Shown piece by piece: positions 27,536-37,500 of a DNA stretch of 64,000 nucleotides. The stretch spans positions 248,001-312,000 of the forward strand of contig CAZDEY010000003.1 of assembly GCA_964504565.1 (NCBI GenBank), written 5' to 3'. Made by a program: the position numbers and the translations under genes. Every line of letters starts with the position of its first letter. Within the stretch, counting starts at the first letter, position 1. Under the pieces are notes generated by a model. The model did no database searches. It was not told the origin of the DNA and saw only the letters and a list, made by a program, of their open reading frames with translations. The stretch is from Cesiribacter sp964504565 (GTDB lineage: Bacteria; Bacteroidota; Bacteroidia; Cytophagales; Cyclobacteriaceae).

Positions 27536-29437
27536 CTAGGCTTCGGCCGTCTCAGCCACCTTTTCTTCAGACTGCTTATCCTTCACGTCCTCGTCTAAAT
27601 CCTTCTCTACCCGTAGATTTTCTATAATAAATTGCTGGCGGTCGCTGCTATTTTTACCCATATAGAAGCCTAAAAGGTTATTAACCTTAGTTTCTTTGGT
27701 TAGAATTATGGGTTCCAGGCGAATATCTTCTCCAATAAAACCCTTAAATTCATCCGGACTTATTTCACCCAACCCCTTAAAGCGGGTTATCTCCGGCTTG
27801 CCACCTAATTTATTAACCGCCGCCATTTTTTCTTCTTCGCTATAGCAGTAAAAGGTCTGCTTCTTATTTCGTACCCTGAATAGCGGGGTTTCCAGAATAA
27901 AAACGTGGCCGTTCCGTACCAGATCAGGGAAGAACTGCAGGAAAAACGTAAGCAGCAGCAAGCGAATGTGCATACCGTCTACGTCGGCATCGGTGGCAAT
28001 TACAATTTTACGGTAGCGAAGCCCATCCAGCCCATCCTCAATATTAAGGGCGTGCTGAAGCAGGTTAAATTCTTCGTTTTCGTATACCACCTTTTTGGTT
28101 AAACTAAAACAGTTTAGCGGCTTACCGCGAAGCGAAAATACGGCTTGGGTAAGTACATCGCGGCTTTTGGTTATGCTACCGCTGGCACTGTCGCCCTCGG
28201 TAATAAATATCATGGTATCGTCTGCCTCATCCTTTTTATCGCCCAAATGCACCCGGCAGTCGCGAAGTTTTTTGTTATGAAGGTTGGCCTTTTTGGCTCG
28301 TTCGTTAGCCAGCTTCTTTATACCGGCAATATCCTTACGCTCCCGCTCGCTCTGCAGTATCCGCTTTAGTAGCGCATCGGCAGTTTCCGGATGTTTGTGC
28401 AGGTAATCATCCAGCTCTTTCTTAATAAAATCATTAACAAAGGTTCGCATGGTTGGGCCGTCGGGGCCAACGTTTTGCGAACCCAGTTTGGTTTTGGTCT
28501 GACTTTCAAATACCGGTTCCTGCACGCGCACGGCAATAGCCCCTACTATAGCTTGGCGAATATCCGTAGCTTCAAACGATTTGCCGTAAAATTCCCGAAT
28601 AGTTTTAACCAAGGCTTCCCGCAGAGCGGCCAAATGCGTACCGCCCTGGGTGGTATACTGACCATTTACAAAGCTGTAGTATTCCTCGCCGTACTGGTTA
28701 TTATGGGTAAGTGCCAGTTCAATATCTTCACCCTTAAGGTGAATTATGGGGTAGCGGAGGCTTTCTTCGTCGGTTTTTCGCTGTAGTAAGTCCAGCAGGC
28801 CGTTCTTGCTAAAATACTTTTTACCATTGAAGTTAATTGTAAGACCAGCGTTCAGGAAAGCGTAATTCCAAATCTGGTTCTCCAGAAACTCCGGTATGAA
28901 TTTGTAATTTTTAAATATGGTAGAGTCCGGGTTAAATAGAACCTGGGTACCGTTCTTTTGGTCAGTAGCGCGTTCTTTGTGCTCTTTTTGTAGATAGCCT
29001 TGCTCAAACTCCGCTTCAACCGAGCGCCCCTCGCGAAAGCTTTGCACGTTAAAATACGTACTTAGCGCATTTACTGCTTTGGTACCTACCCCATTCAAAC
29101 CAACCGACTTCTGAAAGGCGCCGCTATCGTACTTACCACCGGTATTAATTTTGCTTACGCAGTCCACCACTTTACCCAGCGGAATGCCCCGGCCATAGTC
29201 CCTTATTTCCACCTGATGGTCGGTAATCTTTACATCAATCTGGCGGCCGTAGCCCATCATGTGTTCGTCAATTGAGTTATCAATAACTTCTTTCACTAAC
29301 ACATAAATACCATCGTCCGGCGAGGAACCGTCGCCCAACTTACCAATGTACATACCGGGACGCAGGCGAATATGCTCGCGCCAGTCTAAGGAACGTATAC
29401 TATCTTCGGTGTATTCAACTGGTTTATTAGCAGCCAT
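27536..29437 (-). CDS. parE: DNA topoisomerase IV subunit B
   Basis: ATPase subunit of topoisomerase IV, 633 residues. The GHKL ATP site has E50 and N54 in VKEVIDNSIDEH, DYGRGIP starting at D80, and GLNGVGTKAVNALS. The TOPRIM domain has FITEGDSASGS with Glu414 and DADVDGMHIR for metal binding. Length and sequence fit ParE rather than GyrB, whose proteins are usually longer. It is the first gene of parE-parC-trmH-SanA-like on the minus strand; the next upstream gene is 148 bp away. Confidence 0.93.
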   Translation of the reverse strand: MAANKPVEYTEDSIRSLDWREHIRLRPGMYIGKLGDGSSPDDGIYVLVKEVIDNSIDEHMMGYGRQIDVKITDHQVEIRDYGRGIPLGKVVDCVSKINTGGKYDSGAFQKSVGLNGVGTKAVNALSTYFNVQSFREGRSVEAEFEQGYLQKEHKERATDQKNGTQVLFNPDSTIFKNYKFIPEFLENQIWNYAFLNAGLTINFNGKKYFSKNGLLDLLQRKTDEESLRYPIIHLKGEDIELALTHNNQYGEEYYSFVNGQYTTQGGTHLAALREALVKTIREFYGKSFEATDIRQAIVGAIAVRVQEPVFESQTKTKLGSQNVGPDGPTMRTFVNDFIKKELDDYLHKHPETADALLKRILQSERERKDIAGIKKLANERAKKANLHNKKLRDCRVHLGDKKDEADDTMIFITEGDSASGSITKSRDVLTQAVFSLRGKPLNCFSLTKKVVYENEEFNLLQHALNIEDGLDGLRYRKIVIATDADVDGMHIRLLLLTFFLQFFPDLVRNGHVFILETPLFRVRNKKQTFYCYSEEEKMAAVNKLGGKPEITRFKGLGEISPDEFKGFIGEDIRLEPIILTKETKVNNLLGFYMGKNSSDRQQFIIENLRVEKDLDEDVKDKQSEEKVAETAEA

Positions 29438-29585
29438 ATACGCTTTAAAATACTTTTTTAATTACTTTGGGAACTAGCAATTTACCTAATAAGTGCGGGC
29501 TAATCCAAATTTTTCAACCCTCTAAATTACTAAAAATTTTAGTAATTAACCAGAAAATAAGTTCTATTTAAGCATTTGTAAAAGC

Positions 29586-30062
29586 TTACGCAGCACCTAC
29601 TTTTCTTAATTTACTTAGCCTCAGAGGTAAAAGTACTAGAAGCAATAATATAGCTAACGGTCCTAAATATAGCAGTAAGGTATAATCGTTTAAGTTTAGG
29701 TCTTCTGAGTTATTTAGTAGGCCAAAAAAACCCATAACCGATATATAAAATAGGTTTATTGCCCCGGCCAGGCCCAGCAACCAGGTTGAGATTTCGGTAT
29801 TCATACGCCACTTGGTTAAATCGGGCTGGTGGCGGTTATTGCGCTTTAGGGTATTGTACAGAAGGTAAAGCACAATATTGGTTAGCAGGAACACGCCCAT
29901 ACTTACGTAAAAAAACCAGCTTCGCAATTCTTCCTCCGAGCGAATACCCCAATTCTGCATCTGCACATTAGCCCTATCAATCAGGAAGGCATATACCAGC
30001 AGAAGCACGGTAAGAAAAAGTAGTATCGAGCTTATCCAGAGGAATTTATACAGTTTGAGCAT
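29586..30062 (-). CDS. Four-helix membrane protein, function unknown
   Basis: I do not recognise this 158-residue protein. It has four predicted membrane helices at about residues 8-28, 49-69, 94-114 and 127-150. Between helices 1 and 2 there is a soluble loop (NVQMQNWGIRSEEELRSWF), and a short basic C-terminus follows. It starts with ATG, is divergent from the sterol-desaturase gene and may share that promoter region. Confidence 0.6.
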   Translation of the reverse strand: MLKLYKFLWISSILLFLTVLLLVYAFLIDRANVQMQNWGIRSEEELRSWFFYVSMGVFLLTNIVLYLLYNTLKRNNRHQPDLTKWRMNTEISTWLLGLAGAINLFYISVMGFFGLLNNSEDLNLNDYTLLLYLGPLAILLLLVLLPLRLSKLRKVGAA

Positions 30063-30164
30063 GCGAAATGATTTTAGAATTTAGAGGGTTTTCATAAAAA
30101 TTAAGCATCTTGTAAAGAGTAACCCTTTCGGCAAAGGTAGCAAGTAAACACTAATTTGGAATAT

Positions 30165-31397
30165 ATGGAGCTGGATCCGATAATATTGGCTATCCCGATT
30201 TATTTTGCCCTGATTGGGCTGGAACTTATAGTTCAGTTTTGGGAACGCAAGCCTATTTACCGCCTCAACGATGCCCTAACTAATATTAGCTGCGGTATAA
30301 CCCAGCAGGTTACCGGCGTATTTTTAAAAATTGGAATCTTAGCCCTATACCAATTAGTGTATCAGCATATCCGCTTTATTACTATTGAGCCCAGCCTATT
30401 AAGTTATATCGCGCTATTCATTCTAGTCGATTTCTGTTATTACTGGGCGCACCGGATGAGCCACGAGGTTAGCTTATTCTGGGGCGGACACGTGGTGCAT
30501 CACCAGAGCGAAGATTACAATTTTAGTGTAGCCCTGCGCCAGGGTTCGTTTCAGGCTATCTGGACGGCAATATTTTATTTACCACTGGCGGTTATAGGGT
30601 TCGATACCCTTAGCTTTGTTTTCATAAATGCCCTGGTAACTATTTACCAATTTTGGATTCATACCGAAAAAATTGGCAAACTTGGTCCGCTGGAATGGGT
30701 ATTCAATACGCCCAGCCACCACCGGGTACACCACGGCCGAAACCCTAAATATATTGATAAGAACCACGCCGGGGTTTTTATTATCTGGGATAGAATGTTT
30801 GGAACATTCCAGGAGGAGGAAGAGCGCCCAACCTACGGCGTAACCACTCCGGTAAATAGCTGGAACCCGGTTTGGGTAAACCTTCATTTTTACCAATTTC
30901 TGTATAATGAGGTAAAAGCCTGCCGTACTTGGGGCGATAAACTTAAAACTATAGTAAATAAGCCCGGCTGGCGCCCGGACTACCGAGGCGGCTACCTGGC
31001 CCCGCCGGAACTTACCGAGGAAAGCAAACAGAAATTTAACCCAGCCCTTAGCCCGCACCTGTTTTGGTATACCCTGCTGCAGTATATTTTTGCCCTGGCC
31101 GGTACTGCAGTTTTCTTATTTAGTATTGAAAAACTGGGCCTGGCTGAACAGGCAGCTTGTACGCTAATTATAATTGCGACGGTACTGAATTTCGGCTGGC
31201 TGATGGAAAACCGCCGGGTAGCTTGGTACGGTGAGTGGTTTAGGTTACTGGCCACCGTAGCCTTGGTATTATGGTTGGTACAACCGGCTATTTTATCGGC
31301 AATTGGTATAGCACTTCCGGCTTATATTTTTTTATCGGCCGCCGGATTGTTGTACATTCGCCGCCAGACCGTTCCGAAGGTTTTGGAAACTGCCTGA
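30165..31397 (+). CDS. Sterol desaturase / fatty acid hydroxylase family membrane enzyme
   Basis: Integral-membrane di-iron oxygenase of 410 residues from the ATG at 30165; an upstream TTG at 30156 is less likely. Histidine boxes are H96-RMS-H100, H109-VV-HH113, H166 and H185-HRV-HH190, the set expected for the fatty acid hydroxylase superfamily. It most resembles the alkylglycerol monooxygenase-like branch, in which a C-terminal domain with several extra helices follows. The substrate (a sterol, hopanoid, glycerol ether or fatty acid) cannot be told. The next gene, a lipoprotein, starts 6 bp after the stop. Confidence 0.88.
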   Translation: MELDPIILAIPIYFALIGLELIVQFWERKPIYRLNDALTNISCGITQQVTGVFLKIGILALYQLVYQHIRFITIEPSLLSYIALFILVDFCYYWAHRMSHEVSLFWGGHVVHHQSEDYNFSVALRQGSFQAIWTAIFYLPLAVIGFDTLSFVFINALVTIYQFWIHTEKIGKLGPLEWVFNTPSHHRVHHGRNPKYIDKNHAGVFIIWDRMFGTFQEEEERPTYGVTTPVNSWNPVWVNLHFYQFLYNEVKACRTWGDKLKTIVNKPGWRPDYRGGYLAPPELTEESKQKFNPALSPHLFWYTLLQYIFALAGTAVFLFSIEKLGLAEQAACTLIIIATVLNFGWLMENRRVAWYGEWFRLLATVALVLWLVQPAILSAIGIALPAYIFLSAAGLLYIRRQTVPKVLETA

Positions 31398-31403
31398 TTA
31401 TTT

Positions 31404-31799
31404 ATGCGAAGTAAAATTGTATTGTACGCTTCTTTCTTGCTGGCGCTTTCTTGCAACAGTAAGCCGGCTAACGTAGACATTGAGGGCTTCAATTCTTACC
31501 AGTGGAAGCGCGATAAGTATGGTTGCGGCAACCGCAGGCTTACCATGCGCGATGCGGTAGTAGCCGCCCAGGATCAGTTTACGGGTTTAACCGAAAAAGA
31601 GGTTATTTCCGTACTGGGCAAGCCCGATGGGCACGAGCTATACGGCCGGGGCCAGAAGTTTTTGGTTTACTTAACTGAGCCTAACCCCCGATGCCGGGCA
31701 AAAAACTATAATAGCAACCGACCGGAAAAGGTGCCCAGCGTGTACGTTCGCTTAGATGCCTTAGGTAGGGCAAATGAGGTATTTATTGAGCAGTTTTAA
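31404..31799 (+). CDS. Small lipoprotein
   Basis: Protein of 131 residues with a signal peptide and lipobox LALSC. The mature part has FTGLTEKEVISVLGKPDGHELYG, similar in pattern to the SmpA/BamE fold (x-G-x-T-x-x-E-V-x-x-x-L-G-x-P). It also has three conserved-looking cysteines (YGCGNRR, NPRCRAK). A BamE-like outer-membrane role is possible but only by pattern. It is coupled to the sterol-desaturase gene (6 bp) and its 3' end overlaps the convergent ROK gene by 17 bp. Confidence 0.65.
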   Translation: MRSKIVLYASFLLALSCNSKPANVDIEGFNSYQWKRDKYGCGNRRLTMRDAVVAAQDQFTGLTEKEVISVLGKPDGHELYGRGQKFLVYLTEPNPRCRAKNYNSNRPEKVPSVYVRLDALGRANEVFIEQF

Positions 31800-32712
31800 A
31801 CCGCTGCATAGCCATGCATAAGGCAGCCGCCCCTAAAACCCCCGCCTGATTTTCCAGAGCTGCCCGCTGCATATTCAAATCGTTAAGATAATAAGGCGTT
31901 AGGGTTTTTTTCAGCCCTTCTCTAATTCCGGGCTCCAGAAATTCGTAGGTGCTGCTTATACCTCCCCCAATATAAATATTCTTAATATCCAGCACCCTGA
32001 TTAAGGACACTATTGCCTCGCCTAACAATAGGCCGGCTTTATGAAATATTGCTTTGGTTGGGGCATCGCCCTGAGAGGCAGCACTTAATAAGGCTTGGGT
32101 ATTAATTTTATCGGCCTGGGCCAGCAAAGTATCATCGCCGTACTTTTTAATAGTTCGTTTAGCCATGCGGATAAAGCCTTTTTTGCCTATCAAAAATTCC
32201 AGGCGCTTGCCGCCCCGGCTAACCATATGACCAAACTCTCCGCTATTGCCGTCGCCGCCCTTTAATATATTGCCATCCAGCACTATGGCACCCCCTACTC
32301 CGGTACCCAGGGTAATAAACAAAAAATCGTCGGGTAGTTGATTGGGGCCAAAGTATAGCTCGCCCAGGGCGGCGGCATTCGCATCGTTTTCTAAAATAAA
32401 CTGGTGACGGGGAAACTTACTATGCAGATGATCCAGCAGAGGATAATCGTTAAGTTCCGGTATGTTGGGAAGTTCTATGGTATGCGACCGGTCTTTGGTT
32501 AGTGTACCGGGCAACCCTAAGCCAACCTCAGTAACGCGGGGAAATTTATCAAGATAATGGCCGACAATATTAACCAGCTCGTTGGCAAATGACTTCTTTT
32601 TACGAAGCGTAGGGGTATGATACTTTTCGTGTATAAGAATTTCTCCGTCTTCGCGTACTACCCCACATTTTATATTAGTACCACCAACATCGATGCCTAA
32701 ATATTCGCGCAT
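31783..32712 (-). CDS. ROK family sugar kinase (probable glucokinase)
   Basis: Cytosolic ATP-dependent sugar kinase of 309 residues. The phosphate-1 motif IDVGGTNIKCGVV is at the N-terminus. Substrate and catalytic residues are in ILENDANAAALGEL (catalytic Asp) and ITLGTGVGGAIV, with GEFGHM before the usual zinc-binding segment. The expected C-x-C-G-x-x-G-C motif after GHM is absent (SRGGKRLEFLIGKKG instead). It lies next to a LacI regulator and a starch locus, which supports phosphorylation of glucose released from imported maltodextrin. Two sites resembling the susC operators lie upstream. Confidence 0.88.
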   Translation of the reverse strand: MREYLGIDVGGTNIKCGVVREDGEILIHEKYHTPTLRKKKSFANELVNIVGHYLDKFPRVTEVGLGLPGTLTKDRSHTIELPNIPELNDYPLLDHLHSKFPRHQFILENDANAAALGELYFGPNQLPDDFLFITLGTGVGGAIVLDGNILKGGDGNSGEFGHMVSRGGKRLEFLIGKKGFIRMAKRTIKKYGDDTLLAQADKINTQALLSAASQGDAPTKAIFHKAGLLLGEAIVSLIRVLDIKNIYIGGGISSTYEFLEPGIREGLKKTLTPYYLNDLNMQRAALENQAGVLGAAALCMAMQRFKTAQ

Positions 32713-32865
32713 ATACCTATAGAAAGTTAAAAATTAGAGCCCCCGGCCTATATCATTTTTGACCCAAGCCCGGCAAGTTCACCAGTTAACTAAATTAATA
32801 TTTAGTATATTTTATGAGGTGAGCTAATCTAAAGTAAGTTAAAAAAACAGAGCTATACCAAACTC

Positions 32866-32873
32866 CAAACTTA
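32866..32873 (-). promoter_or_regulatory. Bacteroidota-type -7 box before the ROK gene
   Basis: Read on the minus strand this is TAAGTTTG, matching TAnnTTTG and identical to the box before susC. No good TTG -33 element is seen at the usual distance. Confidence 0.45.
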
Positions 32874-32896
32874 GAGACGCTGGCTAAAAACTAATT

Positions 32897-32951
32897 GTTT
32901 GCGATAATTATAATATAAAACCAGAATTTATATCAGTTTCAAACGATTGCG
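32897..32951 (-). promoter_or_regulatory. Two LacI-like operator sites before the ROK gene
   Basis: CAAACGATTGCG at 32940-32951 differs by one base from the right-hand part of the first susC operator (CAAACGTTTGCG). A half-site GTTTGCG lies at 32897-32903. Both are upstream of the ROK -7 box, so binding could affect its transcription. Confidence 0.45.
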
Positions 32952-32977
32952 TAATTTTTTACTTTTTATTAAGAAAT

Positions 32978-34003
32978 TTATTCCGAAGAGCCTCGTATAA
33001 TTAACTCCGTACGTAGCTCTTTCTTTTGTGTGGTCAGTGAACCTTCGCTTTTATCTTCGTCGGCAATTTGCTGTAGCAGCAGTTCGGTAGCAATGGTACC
33101 CATTTCGTAACCGGGCTGGGCCACGGTAGAAAGTGGCGGGTCTATCAGGGCGGTAAGGGGCTCATTACTAAAGCCTACCACCGCTACTTGCTCCGGAATT
33201 GAAATTCCCTTTTTCTTCAAGTACTTCATAGCTCCAATAGCCACCGGATCGTTGGCTGCAAATATGGCATCAGGCAACTTATTGGTAGCCAGAAACTTTT
33301 CCATTGCTTTTTCCCCCTCTTCAATAGTTAGCCCGCCGGCAGCAATAAGCTTTTTGTCAACCGAATGCCCGGCATCGTTTAGGGCTTTTTCGTACCCTTT
33401 CTGGCGCTTCTCGGAGATATTCAGACTGGCTGGCCCACTAAGGTGGAGTATACGGTTGCGCCCGACTTTTAGCAAATGCTGCACCGCCCGGTAAGCCCCG
33501 CCAAAATCATCAACTACCACCTCACTGGTATTCAAACCGTTAACTGTCCTATCGAAAAACACCACCGGCACTCCGCGACGGATCAGGCTCTCAAAGTGGC
33601 TGATATTGCTGGTTTCTTCGGCAACTGAAATTAACAGACCATCTACCCGGCTGCCGATGAGGGCCTGCACACTTTTTACTTCCCGCTCGTAGCTTTCCCC
33701 GCTATTGCACACCATTACCTGATAACCGGCTTTCAGGGCCACATCCTCTATACCGCTAATTACAGTGCTAAAAAAATGATGGACTATTTGAGGTACTACT
33801 ACCCCTATGGTATTGGTTTTACTTTTCCGAAGGCTTAGGGCAACTGAGTTGGGCTGGTAGTCCAGCCGTTCGGCCAGTTCGCGAACTGCCTTTTTGGTAG
33901 CCGGACTAATATCGGGATGGTCCTTCAGGGCCCGGGAAACGGTGGAGGGGGAAATTTTTAATTCGCGGGCAATATCCTTTATAGTAACCGAGGCATGTTT
34001 CAT
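32978..34003 (-). CDS. LacI family transcriptional regulator
   Basis: Cytosolic DNA-binding protein of 341 residues from the ATG at 34003. An earlier in-frame start exists but would add 23 mostly hydrophobic residues ahead of the helix-turn-helix. The HTH is VTIKDIARELKISPSTVSRALKDHPDIS (shown here in its family form), followed by the hinge region with ALSLRKSKTNTIGVVVP. The periplasmic-binding-protein-like sensor domain includes FDRTVNGLNTSEVVVDD and AVVGFSNEP. It is likely to sense a maltodextrin or sugar phosphate and to bind the ACGT-centred palindromes before susC, by location. It is divergent from the susC operon. Confidence 0.92.
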   Translation of the reverse strand: MKHASVTIKDIARELKISPSTVSRALKDHPDISPATKKAVRELAERLDYQPNSVALSLRKSKTNTIGVVVPQIVHHFFSTVISGIEDVALKAGYQVMVCNSGESYEREVKSVQALIGSRVDGLLISVAEETSNISHFESLIRRGVPVVFFDRTVNGLNTSEVVVDDFGGAYRAVQHLLKVGRNRILHLSGPASLNISEKRQKGYEKALNDAGHSVDKKLIAAGGLTIEEGEKAMEKFLATNKLPDAIFAANDPVAIGAMKYLKKKGISIPEQVAVVGFSNEPLTALIDPPLSTVAQPGYEMGTIATELLLQQIADEDKSEGSLTTQKKELRTELIIRGSSE

Positions 34004-34149
34004 GAAGGCGGGTTTGGATGGTAAACGGCTGTTCTTAAGCAGAAATATAAACCACAATAAAAGAAACTGCAATTACAATTTAAAACTCCTTGTGCCAATA
34101 ATTAAATATACTTGACATATCTATTTACCCTGTCGGCAGGTATCATATC

Positions 34150-34157
34150 CAAACCTA
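34150..34157 (-). promoter_or_regulatory. Possible -7 box for the lacI gene
   Basis: TAGGTTTG on the minus strand matches TAnnTTTG, about 147 bp before the lacI ATG. No clear -33 element is seen. Confidence 0.35.
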
Positions 34158-34300
34158 GAAACATTTGTCTATTTTTGGTACCTTTTAATTTATGATAAAA
34201 TTTTCTTTACCCCTACAGCTAAAGCAATCCAAAATCAGTACTGAATACGTTATATAAGCTAACCGTAGCTTAACATAGGTAATATGTTGAAGCAAAACTT

Positions 34301-34308
34301 TAAGTTTG
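34301..34308 (+). promoter_or_regulatory. Probable -7 box of the susC promoter
   Basis: TAAGTTTG matches the TAnnTTTG consensus and is followed 8 bp later by an 18-bp palindrome. A TTG lies only 11 bp upstream (34287-34289), which is short for a -33 element. Confidence 0.5.
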
Positions 34309-34316
34309 GGAATATG

Positions 34317-34334
34317 ACCGCAAACGTTTGCGGT
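34317..34334. promoter_or_regulatory. LacI-type operator 1
   Basis: Perfect 18-bp palindrome ACCGCAAACGTTTGCGGT. Its place right after the -7 box fits repression by the divergent LacI protein. Confidence 0.7.
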
Positions 34335-34469
34335 TACGTTTACAGTGAAAATTATGCAATTTAGGCTGGTATTTGTGCGAAAATTTTGTGTATATTAATT
34401 GAAAGTTAAGATGTACTACAGCTTACTATATGATAGAGGATTATTACTGTAGCCCACATTTTCGTGCCT

Positions 34470-34493
34470 ATTTCCGAAAACGTTTTCGGAAAT
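34470..34493. promoter_or_regulatory. LacI-type operator 2
   Basis: Perfect 24-bp palindrome: the left arm ATTTCCGAAAAC is followed by its exact reverse complement. It is centred on AACGTT, 156 bp from the centre of operator 1 and about 100 bp before the susC ATG, so it would lie in the 5' leader. Confidence 0.7.
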
Positions 34494-34591
34494 TCAAGGT
34501 GATATTAAGTACTGATTATCAGCTAATTAGCGGAATCAGCAATTTTGCTATTGCTTTATACTCAATCCAAATTCTCAAACTAAATATTAAA

Positions 34592-37500
34592 ATGACAAAC
34601 AAGTACAGTTTAGTACGAACTGGTACCCTATGGCTAATGGCTATGTTGCTATCGGTTTGTAGTTGGGCGCAACAGCGTACGGTTAGCGGCACCGTTAGTT
34701 CAATGGCGGGCGATGGGCCCCTACCCGGAGTTAGCGTACGTGTGCAGGGCACCGCCCAAGGCACGGTAACTAACATTGATGGGCAGTACAGCCTACAAGT
34801 ACCCGGCGATGATGCCGTTCTGGAGTTTTCTTTCATAGGATATACCCCCGAAACTGTTACCGTAGGCAACCGAACTACAATTGATATTGCATTAGCCGAA
34901 GACATTGAAACCCTGGGCGAGGTAATTGTAGTGGGTTACGGTACGCAGGAGAAGAGAGATCTAACTGGGGCGGTTGCGGCTATTGGCGAAGAAGATTTCA
35001 ATCAAGGTGCCATTGTAGATCCATTACAGCAGATTAATGGTAGAGCTGCCGGTGTTTCGATTAATCAGGTAGGTAGTGAGCCTGGGCAAACTCCTAATAT
35101 TCGTATACGAGGTATAACTTCCCTTAGAGGAGGTAATGACCCGCTGGTAGTAGTAGACGGGATTCAGGGTAATTTAGATTTATTAAAGCAAATTCCGCCT
35201 AGTGAAATTAAAAGCTTCGATATATTAAAAGATGCTTCGTCAACAGCTATTTATGGTTCGCGAGGTGCTGCTGGTGTGATACTAATCACAACCAAAAGTG
35301 GTAAGGCTGGACAGGCCCAAATAGAATACAACGGAGCGGCATCAGTAGATGTAATTGCCAGATCATATGACGTACTTTCGGCGGACGAGTGGCGAGAGGT
35401 AGCAAATCAACGCTTTAGTGCTGTAAATGATTTTGGTGCCAACACAAATTGGTTCGATGAAATTACTCGAAATGGTTATTCGCAATCCCATACCCTGTCG
35501 TTAAGCGGTGGTACTGAAAGCTTTACTTATAGAGCATCAGGAACTGCATTATTGCAGGAAGGTATTATACTTGGAAGCGAAAGCAAAAACTATATTGCTC
35601 GTTTTCAGGGTGAACAAAAAGCTATCGGCGATAAACTAACAGTAGGTTTTAATCTGAATGCTTCCTTTAGAAATAATGAGTACAATAACGGGGACCGCGT
35701 TAACGAAGCCCTTACCCGACGACCAACTGACCCTATTTTCGCAGCAGATGCCAATGATTTGGGCGAGGGCGGTGCTGCTGTAGGACCTTACTTTATTGAC
35801 CGTGATGTTTTTGATTACATAAATCCGGTAGCTCGTACTACTGAGGTAGTAGACGGTGATCAGACCGAAGATATGTTTGGTAGCTTACGGTTAAGGTATG
35901 ATATATTTGACGGCCTATCCGCCACTGCATTTGGTTCATGGCGTAAGGTAAATATTGAATATGGCCGTTATCAGTCGGCACTTACCACTATTGCAGGAGC
36001 CAGAAATATTGGCGACCCAACTTCTGTTGCTAATATTGAGGACCTACCGGATGGCTTGGCTTTTAGGGAATCTAAAACCAATGATGAAAAGCTGTTTAAT
36101 TTTATTTTAGATTATACTAAAGAAATTGGCAAACATAACCTAAATGTCGTTGCGGTTAACGAATATCAAAACTTTGATTATCAGGGTTATAGCGTAGCTG
36201 CTGAAGCCTTCTTGATTGATAATGCTGATAATTTAAATAACCTGGGTGCTGGAGATCCAGATCGCGCTGCTGCCGATGATAAAAATTCATTTCGGAACGA
36301 CAGAACCTTATCCTCTTTCTTAGGTAGATTAAACTACGGTTATGATGATAGATACCTAGCCAGTGTTAGCGTACGTAGAGACGGTGCATCTGTATTTGGA
36401 GCCAACAATAAATGGGGTACGTTTTACTCAGGTTCGTTAGCTTGGCGTTTAAGTGATGAAAATTTTTTTAATGTAGACTTCATTAATGATTTAAAAATTA
36501 GAGTTGGCTACGGTGAAACGGGCAATCAGCAAGGATTGGACCCTCTTGGTTCAGTACTTAGAGCTACACGAAGAGGTACTGCATATTTTGGTGGTCAGAT
36601 ATTACCTAATTTTGAGATTGATCAAAATGCAAATCCTGATCTACGCTGGGAAACTAAAAAAATGGTTAATGCTGGTTTAGATTTTCAAATGTTGCAAGGA
36701 AGGTTGACTGGTAGTGTTGATTTATTTAGAGGAATTACTGAAAATCTCCTCTTCCAATACGATGTACCGACCCCTCCGTTTCCTGTAGGGAATATCTTTG
36801 CTAATGCTGGCGAAATTCTTAATCAGGGCATTGAGTTTAATACTAATTACACTATAATTGACAATAGTGATCTTACTCTAAATTTAGGAGGTAATTTCTC
36901 AAGCATACGTACTGAGGTACTTGAACTAAATGGTTCTATAGCGGAATTTGAATTATCTGGGGTAAACTATTCTGTTTTAGGAACAGGAGGAACAACAGGA
37001 GTTGCTGATGGTACTAATGGTATAAACAATTTGATAATTGGCCAACCACTCGGAGTATTTTACTTATACAAGCACGCTGGCGTTGACGATACAGGCAGAC
37101 AGATTGTAGATGATTTAGATGGGGATGGGACAATTGTGGCTTCTCAGAGGCAGAGCTCAGATAAGTATATCGCTGGCCAGCCACTTCCTAAATTTAACTG
37201 GGCTTTTACTCCTTCGTTTCGCTACAAAAATTTGGATGCCAACTTAGTTTTGCGTGGAGCCCATGGTCATAAAGTATTTAATGCCCGCAAAGCAGCCTTA
37301 AGTGCATTAGACAATATTGGCTTTTCTAATGTGCTAGCTTCTGCCCCAGAAATGGGAATAAATAATTTTGAATATGCGACGGATTTGTTTCTAGAAGATG
37401 CTGGCTTTGCCCGTCTGGAAAACCTTACTGTAGGGTATAACTTAAATAACATAGGTGCATTTGCAAATTTACGAGTTTCGCTAACCGGAACTAATTTATT

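Larger units (their letters stand above)
34004..34591. promoter_or_regulatory. 588-bp divergent control region between lacI and susC
   Basis: This spacer holds the promoters of the LacI gene (minus) and the SusC operon (plus). Visible elements are TAnnTTTG boxes on each strand (34150-34157 minus, 34301-34308 plus) and two perfect ACGT-centred palindromes, listed separately. The longer open frame that begins at 34430 runs through the second palindrome into susC, but the signal peptide of SusC begins at 34592. Nothing else is recognised. Confidence 0.7.

Noticed and set aside
34111..34118. TTGACA as a sigma-70 -35 element
   Set aside because: Bacteroidota promoters use a different consensus, and no matching -10 is placed well.
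34430..34591. Upstream extension of the susC reading frame
   Set aside because: It would read through a perfect operator palindrome; the signal peptide begins at 34592.
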